Part shown: one piece after another, positions 1-8,489 of the stretch
Layout of the letters: every line of letters begins with the position of its first letter
How positions within the stretch are numbered: position 1 is the stretch's first letter
Source of the DNA: JACVRW01 sp035705985
GTDB lineage: Bacteria > Actinomycetota > Thermoleophilia > Solirubrobacterales > Thermoleophilaceae
Direction of reading: 5' to 3'
Assembly: GCA_035705985.1 (NCBI GenBank)
Contig: DASSVP010000256.1
Location: 1 to 48,940 of the forward strand
DNA length: 48,940 bases
Program-made: the position numbers and the translations under genes
The notes under the pieces: generated by a model
What the model saw: only the letters and a program-made list of their open reading frames with translations
What the model was told of the DNA's origin: nothing
Databases searched by the model: none

Positions 1-1
1 C

Positions 2-346
2 GAGCGCCTGATGCACGACGTGATCAAGAGCTTCGCCCGTGACCGCGGCTTCTTCGAGGCCGCGGACGACCGCTGCCTGACCGACCCGCGGCTCGCGGAG
101 CTGCGCGCGCGCTCGCTCGAGGCGATGGGGCGGCTTCTGAAGCGCGCGCAGCAGGCCGGCGCGGTGCGCAACGACATCTCCGCGTCCGATCTCAGCTTCC
201 TCGTGGGCAGCGCCGCCCACGCCATGAGCGCGCCGCTTCCGGACCTGCGCGACGACCTCTGGAAGCGCTACCTGCGGATCATCCTTGACGGGATGAAGCC
301 CGAGGGCGCGTCGAAGCTCCGCCCGGGCGCCCCGAAGCTGACCTAG
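2..346 (+). CDS. TetR-family transcriptional regulator, C-terminal part (5' truncated by window edge)
   Basis: The reading frame is open from the first bases of the window and stops at 344-346, so the DNA-binding N-terminus lies outside. What remains (about 114 residues) is an all-helical ligand-binding domain typical of TetR C-termini: a helix with RLLKRAQQAGAVRNDIS, which in many TetR proteins marks the start of the last helices, then a small-residue segment (SDLSFLVGSAAHAMSA) and a terminal WKRYLRIILDGM helix. The ligand and targets cannot be told. It converges on metF, with a perfect hairpin between the two stops. The family call rests on helix pattern only and the helix-turn-helix is not visible. 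Confidence 0.7.
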   Translation, partial: ERLMHDVIKSFARDRGFFEAADDRCLTDPRLAELRARSLEAMGRLLKRAQQAGAVRNDISASDLSFLVGSAAHAMSAPLPDLRDDLWKRYLRIILDGMKPEGASKLRPGAPKLT

Positions 347-358
347 AGCCGTCGCTGC

Positions 359-379
359 GCAGCGGGCACCGCCCGCTGC
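359..379. terminator. Perfect hairpin between convergent TetR gene and metF
   Basis: GCAGCGGGC (359-367), loop ACC, GCCCGCTGC (371-379) form a 9-bp perfect stem in the gap between two convergent genes. There is no U-tract, so it would be a bidirectional GC-hairpin terminator. A very similar element with the same ACC loop and the same CGCTGCG left flank lies at 44545-44565, also between convergent genes. Confidence 0.55.
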
Positions 380-386
380 TGCCGCA

Positions 387-1283
387 CTACACCGCGGCCT
401 TCGCGCGCGTCCAGGGATGGGCGGCGCGCAGCGCGGCGAGGATCGCCCGCGTTGCCGGCGAGCGGTTGAGCGTGTAGAAGTGCACCCCGGGCGCGCCCCG
501 CGCCAGGAGATCGGAGCACTGGAGGGTCGCGTAAGCGACCCCGAGCTCTGCAACCGCTTCCGGGTCGTCGGCGCGCCCGTTCAACTGCCGCTCGAGGTCG
601 GCGGGGATCGTGGCGCCGCACATGTCCGTGAAGCGGTGGATCTGGCCGTAGTTCGTGATCGGCATGATCCCCGGGATGATCGGGACGTCGATGCCGACGT
701 CGCGTGCCGCCTCGACGTAGTCGAAGTACGTCTCGTTGTCGAAGAAGAGCTGCGTGATGAGGAACTCGGCGCCGGCGTCGACCTTCTCCTTCGCGTAACT
801 GAGATCGCTCGCACGGTCCGGTGCGTCGAGGTGCACCTCGGGGAACCCGGCGGCGCCCACGCAGAAGTCGAAGCGCTCCTTGATCAGCCGGATCAGCTCG
901 ACGGAGTACGACAGACCGCCCGGGTGTGGCTGCCACTGTTTCTCCCCGCGCGGCGGGTCTCCGCGGAGGGCGAGCACGTTCTGGATGCCGGCCGCCGCGA
1001 TCTCGTCGAGGATCTCCACGAGCCGCTCGCGCGGCTCCCCGACACAGGAGAGATGCGCCATGGCCTCGATGCCGAAGTCGCGCTTGATCGTCTTGGTGAT
1101 CTCGACGGTGCGGTTGCGCGTGGTGCCGCCCGCGCCGTAGGTGACCGAGACGTAGTCCGGCGCGTCGTCCTTCAGGACCTCGAGCGTGCCCCGCAGCGTG
1201 GCCTGCCCCTCGTCCGTCTTCGGCGGGAAGAACTCGAAGGAGAAGACGGGCCGCTGGCGCTCCAGCAGGTCAGCGATGCGCAT
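387..1283 (-). CDS. metF: Methylenetetrahydrofolate reductase
   Basis: A 298-residue protein of the usual length for bacterial MetF, the FAD enzyme that reduces 5,10-methylene-THF to 5-methyl-THF for methionine synthesis in the cytoplasm. The N-terminus has FSFEFFPPKT with the family's conserved glutamate. VSVTYGAGG, a conserved HLSCVG segment, VLALRGDPP and the C-terminal ITQLFFDN, VPIIPGIMPI and GVHFYTLN blocks of the TIM barrel all follow in order. The ATG start at 1283 is preceded by no Shine-Dalgarno but by TAAGGT seven nucleotides upstream, suggesting a leaderless mRNA. It is monocistronic and convergent with the TetR gene. Confidence 0.95.
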   Translation of the reverse strand: MRIADLLERQRPVFSFEFFPPKTDEGQATLRGTLEVLKDDAPDYVSVTYGAGGTTRNRTVEITKTIKRDFGIEAMAHLSCVGEPRERLVEILDEIAAAGIQNVLALRGDPPRGEKQWQPHPGGLSYSVELIRLIKERFDFCVGAAGFPEVHLDAPDRASDLSYAKEKVDAGAEFLITQLFFDNETYFDYVEAARDVGIDVPIIPGIMPITNYGQIHRFTDMCGATIPADLERQLNGRADDPEAVAELGVAYATLQCSDLLARGAPGVHFYTLNRSPATRAILAALRAAHPWTRAKAAV

Positions 1284-1289
1284 GGAACG

Positions 1290-1315
1290 AACCTTAACAT
1301 GACCGTGTCAAGGTT
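1290..1315 (-). promoter_or_regulatory. metF promoter region with inverted repeat
   Basis: On the minus strand TAAGGT (1291-1296) lies 7 nt before the ATG and fits a -10 hexamer for a leaderless transcript. An inverted repeat AACCTT/AAGGTT (1290-1295 and 1310-1315, 14-bp spacer) brackets it and could be an operator. A TTGACA at 1306-1311 is too close to serve as its -35. No SAM-type riboswitch fits in the short leader. Confidence 0.4.
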
Positions 1316-1357
1316 GGCTCTGACCCTTTTCGAAGGGTGGTTGAGGGTTTGCCTCGC

Positions 1358-1645
1358 CTACTGCTCGTCCGGCGGGATGATGTCCAGCCCCGTGGCGACC
1401 GCGTCGCGTCCTCCCACCCGGTAGTGCACGTCCACCGAGTCGTTCTTGCCGTAGTAGCCCCATAGGCCGAAGAAGATCGCGCTCCACTTCGCCCGGCTGA
1501 GGCGCTCCTTCTCCAGCGGGCGATCGAAGAGGAGCTCGTTTCCCACCAGGTCGTAATCGGTGCCGGGGTGTTGAGGAACACCGTTGACGAAGACCCGCAG
1601 CGGGGGCTCGGCGCCCTCCGGCAGCGGCACGCGCCAGCGGTTCAT
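1358..1645 (-). CDS. Conserved hypothetical protein downstream of moaA
   Basis: A 95-residue soluble protein with no domain I recognise. It starts MNRWRVPLPEGAEPPL and contains VFVNGVPQHPGTDYDL, an 'insert-loop-strand' pattern often found in beta-sandwich or phage tail-like domains, then an aromatic FFGLWGYYGKNDSVDVHY segment. The ATG overlaps the upstream stop (ATGA at 1642-1645), so it is translationally coupled and is the last gene of a moaA-led operon. No signal peptide or membrane segment is seen. A role in cofactor metabolism is only suggested by the operon. Confidence 0.7.
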   Translation of the reverse strand: MNRWRVPLPEGAEPPLRVFVNGVPQHPGTDYDLVGNELLFDRPLEKERLSRAKWSAIFFGLWGYYGKNDSVDVHYRVGGRDAVATGLDIIPPDEQ

Positions 1646-1986
1646 GCGCCGAGCTCGCGGCGGAGCGCGTCGTAGGGAGTCTCGCCGCCGCGCTGCTCGA
1701 CGACCTGGCGCCGGAAGCGGCCGGTGAAGGCCTCGCTCGAGCCGTCGCCGCGCACGTCGACGCCGGCGCGCACGCGTCTGGGTCCGGACAGCTCCAGCCG
1801 CGCGACGACGATCTGCACGGGCTCGAGCCGCCGGATCAGCGTGCCGCCCTGCGCGCGGCCGTCGGCGCTCCCTTCCAGCTCGTGGCCTTCCCGTTCGAGC
1901 GCGGCGAGCGCGCGGTCGAGATCGGGGTGCTGCTCCCTGCGGACCTTCGCCCCGGCGCGGACGGTCAGGGTGTAGCCGTCAGCCAC
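1642..1986 (-). CDS. Conserved hypothetical protein, middle gene of moaA operon
   Basis: A 114-residue, strongly charged protein with a GTG start inside the end of moaA (8-nt overlap). The first half has a regular strand-helix pattern (YTLTVRAGAKVRRE, then DLDRALAALEREGHELE); the second half is predicted beta-rich (IVVARLELSGPRRVRAGVDVRGD) and ends PYDALRRELGA. No catalytic motif or known domain is evident. The tight overlaps on both sides support a real gene co-translated with moaA and the 95-residue protein. Confidence 0.7.
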   Translation of the reverse strand: MADGYTLTVRAGAKVRREQHPDLDRALAALEREGHELEGSADGRAQGGTLIRRLEPVQIVVARLELSGPRRVRAGVDVRGDGSSEAFTGRFRRQVVEQRGGETPYDALRRELGA

Positions 1987-2974
1987 CGATCGCCGACATC
2001 GTGCGCGGCGGCTGGCGGAAGCCCGGCTCGCCGACGCGGTGCTTCAGCTCCTTGCGCCATACCGCATCGCGCACGATCTGCTCGAGCTCGGCGTCGCCCG
2101 CTCCGTCCCGGAGGGGCGCGCGGAGGTCGGTCTCGTTGATCGAGAACAGGCAGGTCCGGAGCTTCCCGTCCGCGGTCAGGCGGATGCGGTTGCAGTCCGA
2201 GCAGAACGGCTCCGAGACCGGGTTGATGAAGCCGATCTCGCCCTGGCCGTCGGCAAAGCGGAACACCCGCGCGGTGGCGTGCGGCTCGCGCGCCAGCTCC
2301 TCGAGCGGGTGCACGCGGTCGATGATCGCGCGGAGCTCGTCGCCCGGCAGGACCTGATCGCTCGACCAGGCGTGGTCGCCGTCGAGCGGCATGAACTCGA
2401 TGAAGCGCACCTGGTAGCTCGTGGAGCGCGCGAACTCCGCGAACGGCAGCGCCTCCTCCTCGGTGAAGCCGCGCAGCGCGACCGCGTTCACCTTGATCGG
2501 GCTGACCTCTGGGAACGCCCCGATCGCCTCCAGCCCCCGCAGCACCTGCGGCAGCGAGTCGCGGCGCGTGAGCTGGAAGAAGCGGTCGCGCTGGAGCGAG
2601 TCGATCGACACGTTCACGCGCGTGATGCCCGCGTCGACCAGCGCGGTGGCGTCGCGCTCGAGCAGGTAGCCGTTCGTGGTGAGCGAGAGGTCCTCGACTC
2701 CGTCGACGCGCGACAGCATCGACACCAGCCGCGGGAAGTCGCGGCGCACGAGCGGCTCGCCGCCCGTGAGCCGGACATCGGTGACGCCCATGCGTGCGAG
2801 CACGGCCACCACCCGTTCGATCTCCTCGAAGCGCAGCACCTCGTCGCGGTCGAGCCACGGCAGCCCGTCGGCGGGCATGCAGTACTGGCAGCGGAAGTTG
2901 CAGCGGTCGGTGACCGATACGCGCAGGTCGGAGATGAGCCGGCCGTGACCGTCGACGAGGGGTTCGGAGTCCAC
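1979..2974 (-). CDS. moaA: GTP 3',8-cyclase MoaA (molybdenum cofactor synthesis)
   Basis: A radical-SAM enzyme of 331 residues that converts GTP to 3',8-cyclo-GTP, the first step of molybdopterin synthesis. The N-terminal cluster motif CX3CX2C is at C25, C29 and C32 (DRCNFRCQYC), followed by RLTGGEPL (SAM-binding GGEP). The C-terminal 4Fe-4S cluster that binds GTP has C258, C261 and C275 (CSDCNRIRLT, then RTC). The protein ends in Gly-Gly (330-331), the conserved tail of MoaA that reaches into the active site. The GTG start at 2974 is preceded by TACCCT at 8 nt, so the mRNA is probably leaderless. It heads a three-gene operon; no other moa gene is in the window. Confidence 0.95.
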   Translation of the reverse strand: MDSEPLVDGHGRLISDLRVSVTDRCNFRCQYCMPADGLPWLDRDEVLRFEEIERVVAVLARMGVTDVRLTGGEPLVRRDFPRLVSMLSRVDGVEDLSLTTNGYLLERDATALVDAGITRVNVSIDSLQRDRFFQLTRRDSLPQVLRGLEAIGAFPEVSPIKVNAVALRGFTEEEALPFAEFARSTSYQVRFIEFMPLDGDHAWSSDQVLPGDELRAIIDRVHPLEELAREPHATARVFRFADGQGEIGFINPVSEPFCSDCNRIRLTADGKLRTCLFSINETDLRAPLRDGAGDAELEQIVRDAVWRKELKHRVGEPGFRQPPRTMSAIGG

Positions 2975-2982
2975 CGTGTGGA

Positions 2983-2992
2983 AGGGTACCCC
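2983..2992. promoter_or_regulatory. Candidate bidirectional promoter, moaA / HD-domain gene
   Basis: The sequence AGGGTACCCC carries TACCCT on the minus strand (8 nt before the moaA GTG) and TACCCC on the plus strand (8 nt before a GTG at 3001 in the HD gene). The two hexamers share the central TA at 2987-2988. Only 20 bases separate the annotated start codons, so the two promoters must overlap. Confidence 0.45.
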
Positions 2993-2994
2993 CC

Positions 2995-3776
2995 GTGGAC
3001 GTGCCGCTGACGGAAATTCGCGCGCCTACGCGCGGGAACCGCAAGCTCGAGGCCCTGTTCGAGGCCGCGAACGCCGACCGCCGCCTGCACGCGTGGTGGT
3101 ACATGCAGCAGGTGAACGCGGACCGCCGCGACATGTCGGACCACTCCTGGGTGCACATCCAGATCGTGGTGAACATCGCGCTGCGGCTGTTCCGGCTGCT
3201 GAACCGCGGCGGCGTGGAGCCGGCAATGGTCACCCAGCACGAGATGAACGCGCGCGACGCCGAGGTGGTGATCGCGGCGGCCTGCCTGTTTCACGACACG
3301 GGCATGTCGATCCACCGCACGGACCACGAGCAGTACAGCCTCTTCCTCGCGTCGGACCGGCTGCCGCTGCTGCTCGAGGGCTGCTACAAGGAGCCCGAGC
3401 TCACGGTGGTGCTCTCCGAGGCGCTGCACGCGGTGATCGGCCACCGCCGCGCCGGCGACCCGATGACGATCGAGGCCGGGATCGTGCGCGTGGCCGACGC
3501 GCTCGACATGGCGAGCGGCCGCTCGCGCATCCCCTTCGAGACGCGCCGGCCGAACATCCACTCGGTATCCGCCGCCGCGATCGACGACGTCACGATCGAG
3601 CCTGGGAACGAGCGGGCGGTCGAGGTGCGGATCGCGATGAACAACTCGTCAGGCCTCTTCCAGATCGACGAGCTGCTCGCCACGAAGCTGCGCGGCTCCG
3701 GGATCGAGGAGCACGTGGAGGTCGTGGCCGAGATCGAGGCCGAGCACGAGAAGCGACTCGTGCCCGTGTTCCGGAT

Positions 3777-3780
<4 letters not shown>
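2995..3780 (+). CDS. HD-domain metal-dependent phosphohydrolase
   Basis: A 261-residue cytoplasmic protein of the HD superfamily. Metal ligands fit H46/H52 region (DHSWVHIQIV), H-D in CLFHDTGM, then HAVIGHRR and a distal D in RVADALDM, which gives the H...HD...H...D pattern of a binuclear HD hydrolase. The C-terminal third (from about residue 190) is a beta-rich segment followed by EVVAEIEAEHEKRLV. Such proteins hydrolyse phosphoesters or nucleotides; the substrate is unknown. Two GTG starts are possible: 2995 (used here, longest) and 3001, which fits the shared promoter spacing better. The stop overlaps the citrate synthase stop by 4 nt in convergent orientation. Confidence 0.8.
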
Positions 3781-5173
<1,393 letters not shown>

Positions 5174-5174
<1 letters not shown>

Positions 5175-5500
5175 CACTCTCTCCCTCTTTTCCCAAGAAT
5201 TGTGCCGAACAGGCCTCCGCGGGTGCGCCTGCGCGACGGCGGTGGCCCGAGCTGGGCCACCTCGGCGGCCGTGATCGTGAGCGTGACGGCGCGCTCGGCG
5301 GTGCGCCCCACCTCGGGCGCGTCCACGAACTTGCGCTCGCCGGCGGTCGTCTCGATGACCAGCCCGTCGAAGATGTGCTCGCGGTAGTTGTCGAGCACCT
5401 CGACGACCTTGCCGACGTCCTCGCCGCCGGAGCTGATCACCGGAACACCGCGTTCCAAGGCGGTGTAGTGCACCGCGTGTCCGTCGTCGATCGGGGCCAC
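5174..5500 (-). CDS. PRC-barrel-like small protein upstream of citrate synthase
   Basis: A 108-residue soluble protein. Residues about 18-75 read like a PRC-barrel or DUF2171-type fold: VISSGGEDVGKVVEVLDN, then FDGLVIET, KFVDAPEVGRTAE and a closing hydrophobic strand. These domains usually mediate binding rather than catalysis. The C-terminal tail is basic (RRRTRGGLFGTILGKRGRE). The GTG start lies one base after the stop of the upstream membrane-protein gene, and its own stop is coupled to gltA. The functional link to citrate synthase is unknown. Confidence 0.7.
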
Positions 5501-5501
5501 C

Positions 5502-5732
5502 TCAGCCCCCGACGTGGAGCGACGCGCGCTCCTCGCCGCCGGCGTCGTGCTCCTCGGTGGCGGAGAGATAGATCGCGCTGCCGATTGCGGCCACCACGAG
5601 CAGGATCGAGATCGCGCCCACCAGCCGAGCCGCGTTCCTCGTGGCCGGGAAGTCCTCGCGAACGATGCCGAGGAACGACACGATCAGCGCCCAGACGGCG
5701 AGAGCGCCACCTGCGAAGTAGAAGCCCTCCAC
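5502..5732 (-). CDS. Small two-helix membrane protein
   Basis: A 76-residue protein with two predicted membrane helices: residues 4-24 (YFAGGALAVWALIVSFLGIV) and about 36-57 (ARLVGAISILLVVAAIGSAI), joined by a short charged loop (REDFPATRN), with a charged tail (EEHDAGGEER). The topology recalls small accessory subunits of respiratory complexes, but no heme or metal ligand pattern is present. It sits 11 nt after another small membrane protein and one base before the PRC-barrel gene, so all three are likely co-transcribed with gltA. Confidence 0.75.
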   Translation of the reverse strand: MEGFYFAGGALAVWALIVSFLGIVREDFPATRNAARLVGAISILLVVAAIGSAIYLSATEEHDAGGEERASLHVGG

Positions 5733-5743
5733 GGCGCTGAAAG

Positions 5744-6019
5744 CTACCGAAGGGTGCGGCGCGGCGTGCGGCGCTCGGCGACACGGACGCGTGCCGGCGC
5801 GACGGGCTCAGGAGCGCCGTGCGGGCCGCGACGCGGCGGGTGGGGCGGCCGTCCGCGCGGGTGCGGCCGCGGATCGCGGTCGGGCGAGCCCCCTCCGTCC
5901 TGCTCGGCCTCGACGGCGGGCGGATCCTTGATGGCCCACCAGACGAGGTAGAGCAGCGCGACGACCGGGAGCTTCAGCGCTACGGCCAGCCAGACGATGC
6001 CCCAGGCACTCCCACTCAC
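5744..6019 (-). CDS. Small membrane protein with Arg/Pro-rich tail
   Basis: A 91-residue protein with one clear membrane helix (residues 5-28, WGIVWLAVALKLPVVALLYL) followed by IKDPPAVEAEQDGG and a long low-complexity tail rich in Arg, Pro and His. The first 40 residues are the conserved-looking part; the tail may be disordered. The GTG start at 6019 follows TACGAT (minus strand, 6026-6031) by 6 nt, consistent with a leaderless transcript that begins the gltA operon. Function unknown. Confidence 0.65.
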   Translation of the reverse strand: MSGSAWGIVWLAVALKLPVVALLYLVWWAIKDPPAVEAEQDGGGSPDRDPRPHPRGRPPHPPRRGPHGAPEPVAPARVRVAERRTPRRTLR

Positions 6020-6025
6020 CCGGTC

Positions 6026-6031
6026 ATCGTA
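6026..6031 (-). promoter_or_regulatory. -10 hexamer of the gltA operon
   Basis: TACGAT on the minus strand lies exactly 6 nt upstream of the GTG at 6019, the geometry seen before many first genes in this window. No Shine-Dalgarno lies in between. A matching -35 was not identified. Confidence 0.4.
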
Positions 6032-6148
6032 CCCGGATCATCCTCAGGGATGACGGCAAGTTCGGCCGCGAGGCCGATTCGCCCGGCCGCCGCCCGTCAT
6101 ACGGTCCAGGAACGAGCAGCGCTGATCCCCCAGATAGGAAAGAAATGC

Positions 6149-6219
6149 TTGACCAGGGGACAGACCGCACCTAGTTTGGTCCAGCCCTCTACGCCGCCAC
6201 GATGGGCGGCCAGAAAGGA
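6149..6219 (+). promoter_or_regulatory. Promoter, leader hairpin and RBS of the copper operon
   Basis: The 204-base gap 6020-6223 holds TTGACC (6149-6154), a 17-bp spacer and TAGTTT (6172-6177), which together fit a housekeeping promoter. The leader has a small hairpin, GCCGCC (6193-6198) with GGCGGC (6205-6210), directly followed by AGAAAGGAA (6211-6219), a good Shine-Dalgarno 4 nt before the ATG at 6224. This is one of the few genes here with a real leader and RBS; the hairpin could modulate ribosome access. The rest of the gap shows nothing clear. Confidence 0.55.
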
Positions 6220-6223
6220 ACAA

Positions 6224-6769
6224 ATGACACGACGCAAGTTCAAGCGTCTGGCCCTGCCTGCGCTTGCTGTGATGATCGCCGCCGCCGTGGCGGTGCCGGC
6301 GTTCGCGCAGACGGCGCCGCGGAACACGACGCTCAAGGCTGTCGGCAAGCCGAGCTTCAAGGCGAACCGCTACGTCAAGGACGGGATGCACTTCAACCGT
6401 GACGCCGTCACGATCCGAAGGGGCGGGACCCTGACGCTCGTCGACGAGACGAAGGCGCCTCATACGTTCTCGCTCGTGAAGCGCAGCCAGCTCCCGCGCA
6501 ACATGCGGCAGATGGAAGCCTGCTTCAGCAGGGGCCCGTGCGACGACCTCGCCCTCGCGCACGGTGCGGTCAACCCGGACACCGGCGAGGAGCAGGAGCC
6601 GACCACGCCGCTCGTGAACGTCGGCGCGGCAGGGTTCAACCGGCCGGGCGACTCGGTGCTCATCCCGCCGGGCGGCCGGACGAAGGTGAGGATCACCGGC
6701 TCGAGCGACAAGTACTACCTGTGCGCCATCCACCCATGGATGCTGGGCAAGGTAAACGTCGCCGGCTAG
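6224..6769 (+). CDS. Exported cupredoxin (blue copper protein)
   Basis: A 181-residue secreted protein. Signal peptide: basic MTRRKFKR, hydrophobic core to about residue 24, cleavage after AFA (28). The mature part is one cupredoxin fold with a complete type-1 copper site: H80 (KAPHTFS), then C167, H170 and M173 in YYLCAIHPWML. The loop between the first His and the Cys is unusually long, about 85 residues, with two extra cysteines (C100, C106) that may form a disulfide. The start at 6224 is chosen for its RBS. It is the first gene of an operon with a multicopper oxidase and a second cupredoxin and is a likely electron partner of the oxidase. Confidence 0.85.
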   Translation: MTRRKFKRLALPALAVMIAAAVAVPAFAQTAPRNTTLKAVGKPSFKANRYVKDGMHFNRDAVTIRRGGTLTLVDETKAPHTFSLVKRSQLPRNMRQMEACFSRGPCDDLALAHGAVNPDTGEEQEPTTPLVNVGAAGFNRPGDSVLIPPGGRTKVRITGSSDKYYLCAIHPWMLGKVNVAG

Positions 6770-7671
6770 CCGGCCTCGTGGTGCTGCTGACCGTGGCCTC
6801 CGCCGCTCCGGCGGAGGCCGCGGTTCGGCATGTCTGGGTGGCGGCCGTGCCGACGACCTGGAACATCGTCCCGAACGGTCGCGACGGGATCATGGGCACG
6901 ACCTTCGAGCCGGCGCAGACCGTATTCCCGACGGTCGTCTACCGGCGCTACACGCGCGACTGGAAGCGGCCGCTCCGGAACGCGCCGCGCACGAGCGTCG
7001 ACCATGACCTGGTCCCCGGGCCGCTGATCCACGCACGCGTGGGCGACCGCCTCCGCATCCACTTCAAGAACATGGACACGACGCTCCGCAACCCGCACTC
7101 CATGCACTTCCACGGGGTGGCCTACCGGCCCGGCTCCGACGGCGTCTTCCTCCCCGGCTTCGACGTGCGCGGCGGCAACGTCCGCCCCGGCCAGACCTGG
7201 ACCTACAGGCTCACGGCGGGGCCCGGGTCGGCAGGCGTGTGGCCCTACCACGACCACTCGCCGTCCATGCACGAGTCGCTCGAGGGCGGCCTCTGGGGCG
7301 CGCTCTCGATCCGAGGGCGCCGCGAGCGGCGACCGGACCGCGAGTTCGTGTCGGTGTTCGCCCCGATGAAGGACTTCCAGACCATCAACGGCCGCGCGTT
7401 CGTGGGCAACACGCCGGTCCTCCGCGCCAAGGTGGGCGAGCGCATCCAGTGGGACGTGCTCGCCATCGGCAGCGAGCATCACACCTTCCACGTGCACGGG
7501 CACAGGTGGCGCACCGCCGCCGGCGTGCCGGAGGACACGCGGACCCTCGGGCCCGCGGAGAGCTTCCGCGTGACCTGGCGCGAGGACGCCCCCGGCACCT
7601 GGCTCTACCACTGCCACGTGGAGCAGCACATGGAGCGGGGAATGATCGGGATCTACAAGGTGTCGCGATGA
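6736..7671 (+). CDS. Exported two-domain multicopper oxidase (small laccase type)
   Basis: A 311-residue oxidase with two cupredoxin domains. All copper ligands are visible: HFH (H124, H126) and YHDH (H172, H174) in domain 1; HVHGH (H252, H254, H256) and YHCHVEQHMERGM (H292, C293, H294, H298, M303) in domain 2. Two-domain enzymes of this sort form trimers with the trinuclear site between subunits and reduce O2 to water while oxidising phenols or metal ions. The signal peptide (GKRRR, then LAGLVVLLTVASA, cleavage near AEA) requires the ATG at 6736, which overlaps the preceding gene by 34 nt. The stop is coupled (ATGA) to the next cupredoxin gene. The substrate is unknown; Cu(I) or Fe(II) are possible. 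Confidence 0.9.
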   Translation: MDAGQGKRRRLAGLVVLLTVASAAPAEAAVRHVWVAAVPTTWNIVPNGRDGIMGTTFEPAQTVFPTVVYRRYTRDWKRPLRNAPRTSVDHDLVPGPLIHARVGDRLRIHFKNMDTTLRNPHSMHFHGVAYRPGSDGVFLPGFDVRGGNVRPGQTWTYRLTAGPGSAGVWPYHDHSPSMHESLEGGLWGALSIRGRRERRPDREFVSVFAPMKDFQTINGRAFVGNTPVLRAKVGERIQWDVLAIGSEHHTFHVHGHRWRTAAGVPEDTRTLGPAESFRVTWREDAPGTWLYHCHVEQHMERGMIGIYKVSR

Positions 7672-8486
7672 TCGCGGCCGCGGCGGCATCGGTCCTCGTC
7701 TCGATGACGAGCAGCGCCTTCGCGCCGGCGAACCTGGACGTGCTGGTCGGCGACAACGTCGTGTGGCGCAACAACAGCGCGAGGACGCACAACGTCAAGT
7801 TCGAGACGGAGGGCTTCAACTCCGGCCGGGTCGCGCCGCGCGGCGGAGCGAACCACGTGTTCAGCGTGGCGGGCAGGTACGCCTACGTCTGCACGATCCA
7901 CGACGGCATGCAGGGCGAGATAGGCGTCTACCCGCTGCTCCTCGACGGACCCTCCCGGCGCGTCCGGCGCGGCACGGCCATCGCCCTGCACGTCCGGGCG
8001 CCCGAGGGCGGCGGCGAGGTGGCCATCGAGGCCGACTATGGCGCGGGGTTCGCGCAGATCGCCGTGGCGGGCCCCGCGGCAGGCGGAGCGCACGAGGGCC
8101 ACGAGGAGCCCGGGACGGTCCACGCGAGCGTCGTCGCGTCGGAGACCGCGATCTACCGCGCCGTGTCGCCGGCGGGAGCGAGCCAGAAGCTCCGCGTGGA
8201 GGTCAGCGACGCGCCCGAGCTGTCCGCGAGCGCAAGCCGTCGTGGGAGCCGCTCGCTCGTGAGCGTGGCGGCGAGCCCATCCGCGCCGGGCGCCCGCGTG
8301 GTGCTCCAGCTCAAGCTGCGCGAGCGCTTCGGCTGGTGGCCGGTGGCGCGCGCCCGCCTCGACGGGCGCTCGCGGGCGACCTTCACCGTTCGCGGCCGGC
8401 GGGGCGCACCGGCACGGGCCGTCCTGGTCGGCCCGGATTGGGCCACGCCGCTGTCGCAGAGCCGGACGCTCAGGCTGCCGCGCTGA
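7668..8486 (+). CDS. Cupredoxin with C-terminal beta-domains, third gene of copper operon
   Basis: A 272-residue protein starting with ATG inside the oxidase stop (ATGA). The cupredoxin domain begins almost at once (AFAPANLDVLVGDNVVWRN) and has ligands H41 (RTHNVKF), C75, H78 and M81 (YVCTIHDGMQG). Residues about 95-272 form one or two further beta-sandwich regions with a His/Glu insert (GGAHEGHEEPG) and an Arg-rich end. Oddly, only about ten Ala-rich residues precede the first strand, with no basic n-region, so a normal signal peptide is missing. Likely role: copper-dependent electron transfer with the oxidase. Confidence 0.8.
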   Translation: MIAAAAASVLVSMTSSAFAPANLDVLVGDNVVWRNNSARTHNVKFETEGFNSGRVAPRGGANHVFSVAGRYAYVCTIHDGMQGEIGVYPLLLDGPSRRVRRGTAIALHVRAPEGGGEVAIEADYGAGFAQIAVAGPAAGGAHEGHEEPGTVHASVVASETAIYRAVSPAGASQKLRVEVSDAPELSASASRRGSRSLVSVAASPSAPGARVVLQLKLRERFGWWPVARARLDGRSRATFTVRGRRGAPARAVLVGPDWATPLSQSRTLRLPR

Positions 8487-8489
8487 CGC

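Noticed and set aside
1323..1338. ACCCTT-TTCG-AAGGGT hairpin between the moaA operon and metF
   Set aside because: A 6-bp stem without a U-tract; too short to call a terminator with confidence. It could still end the moaA operon.
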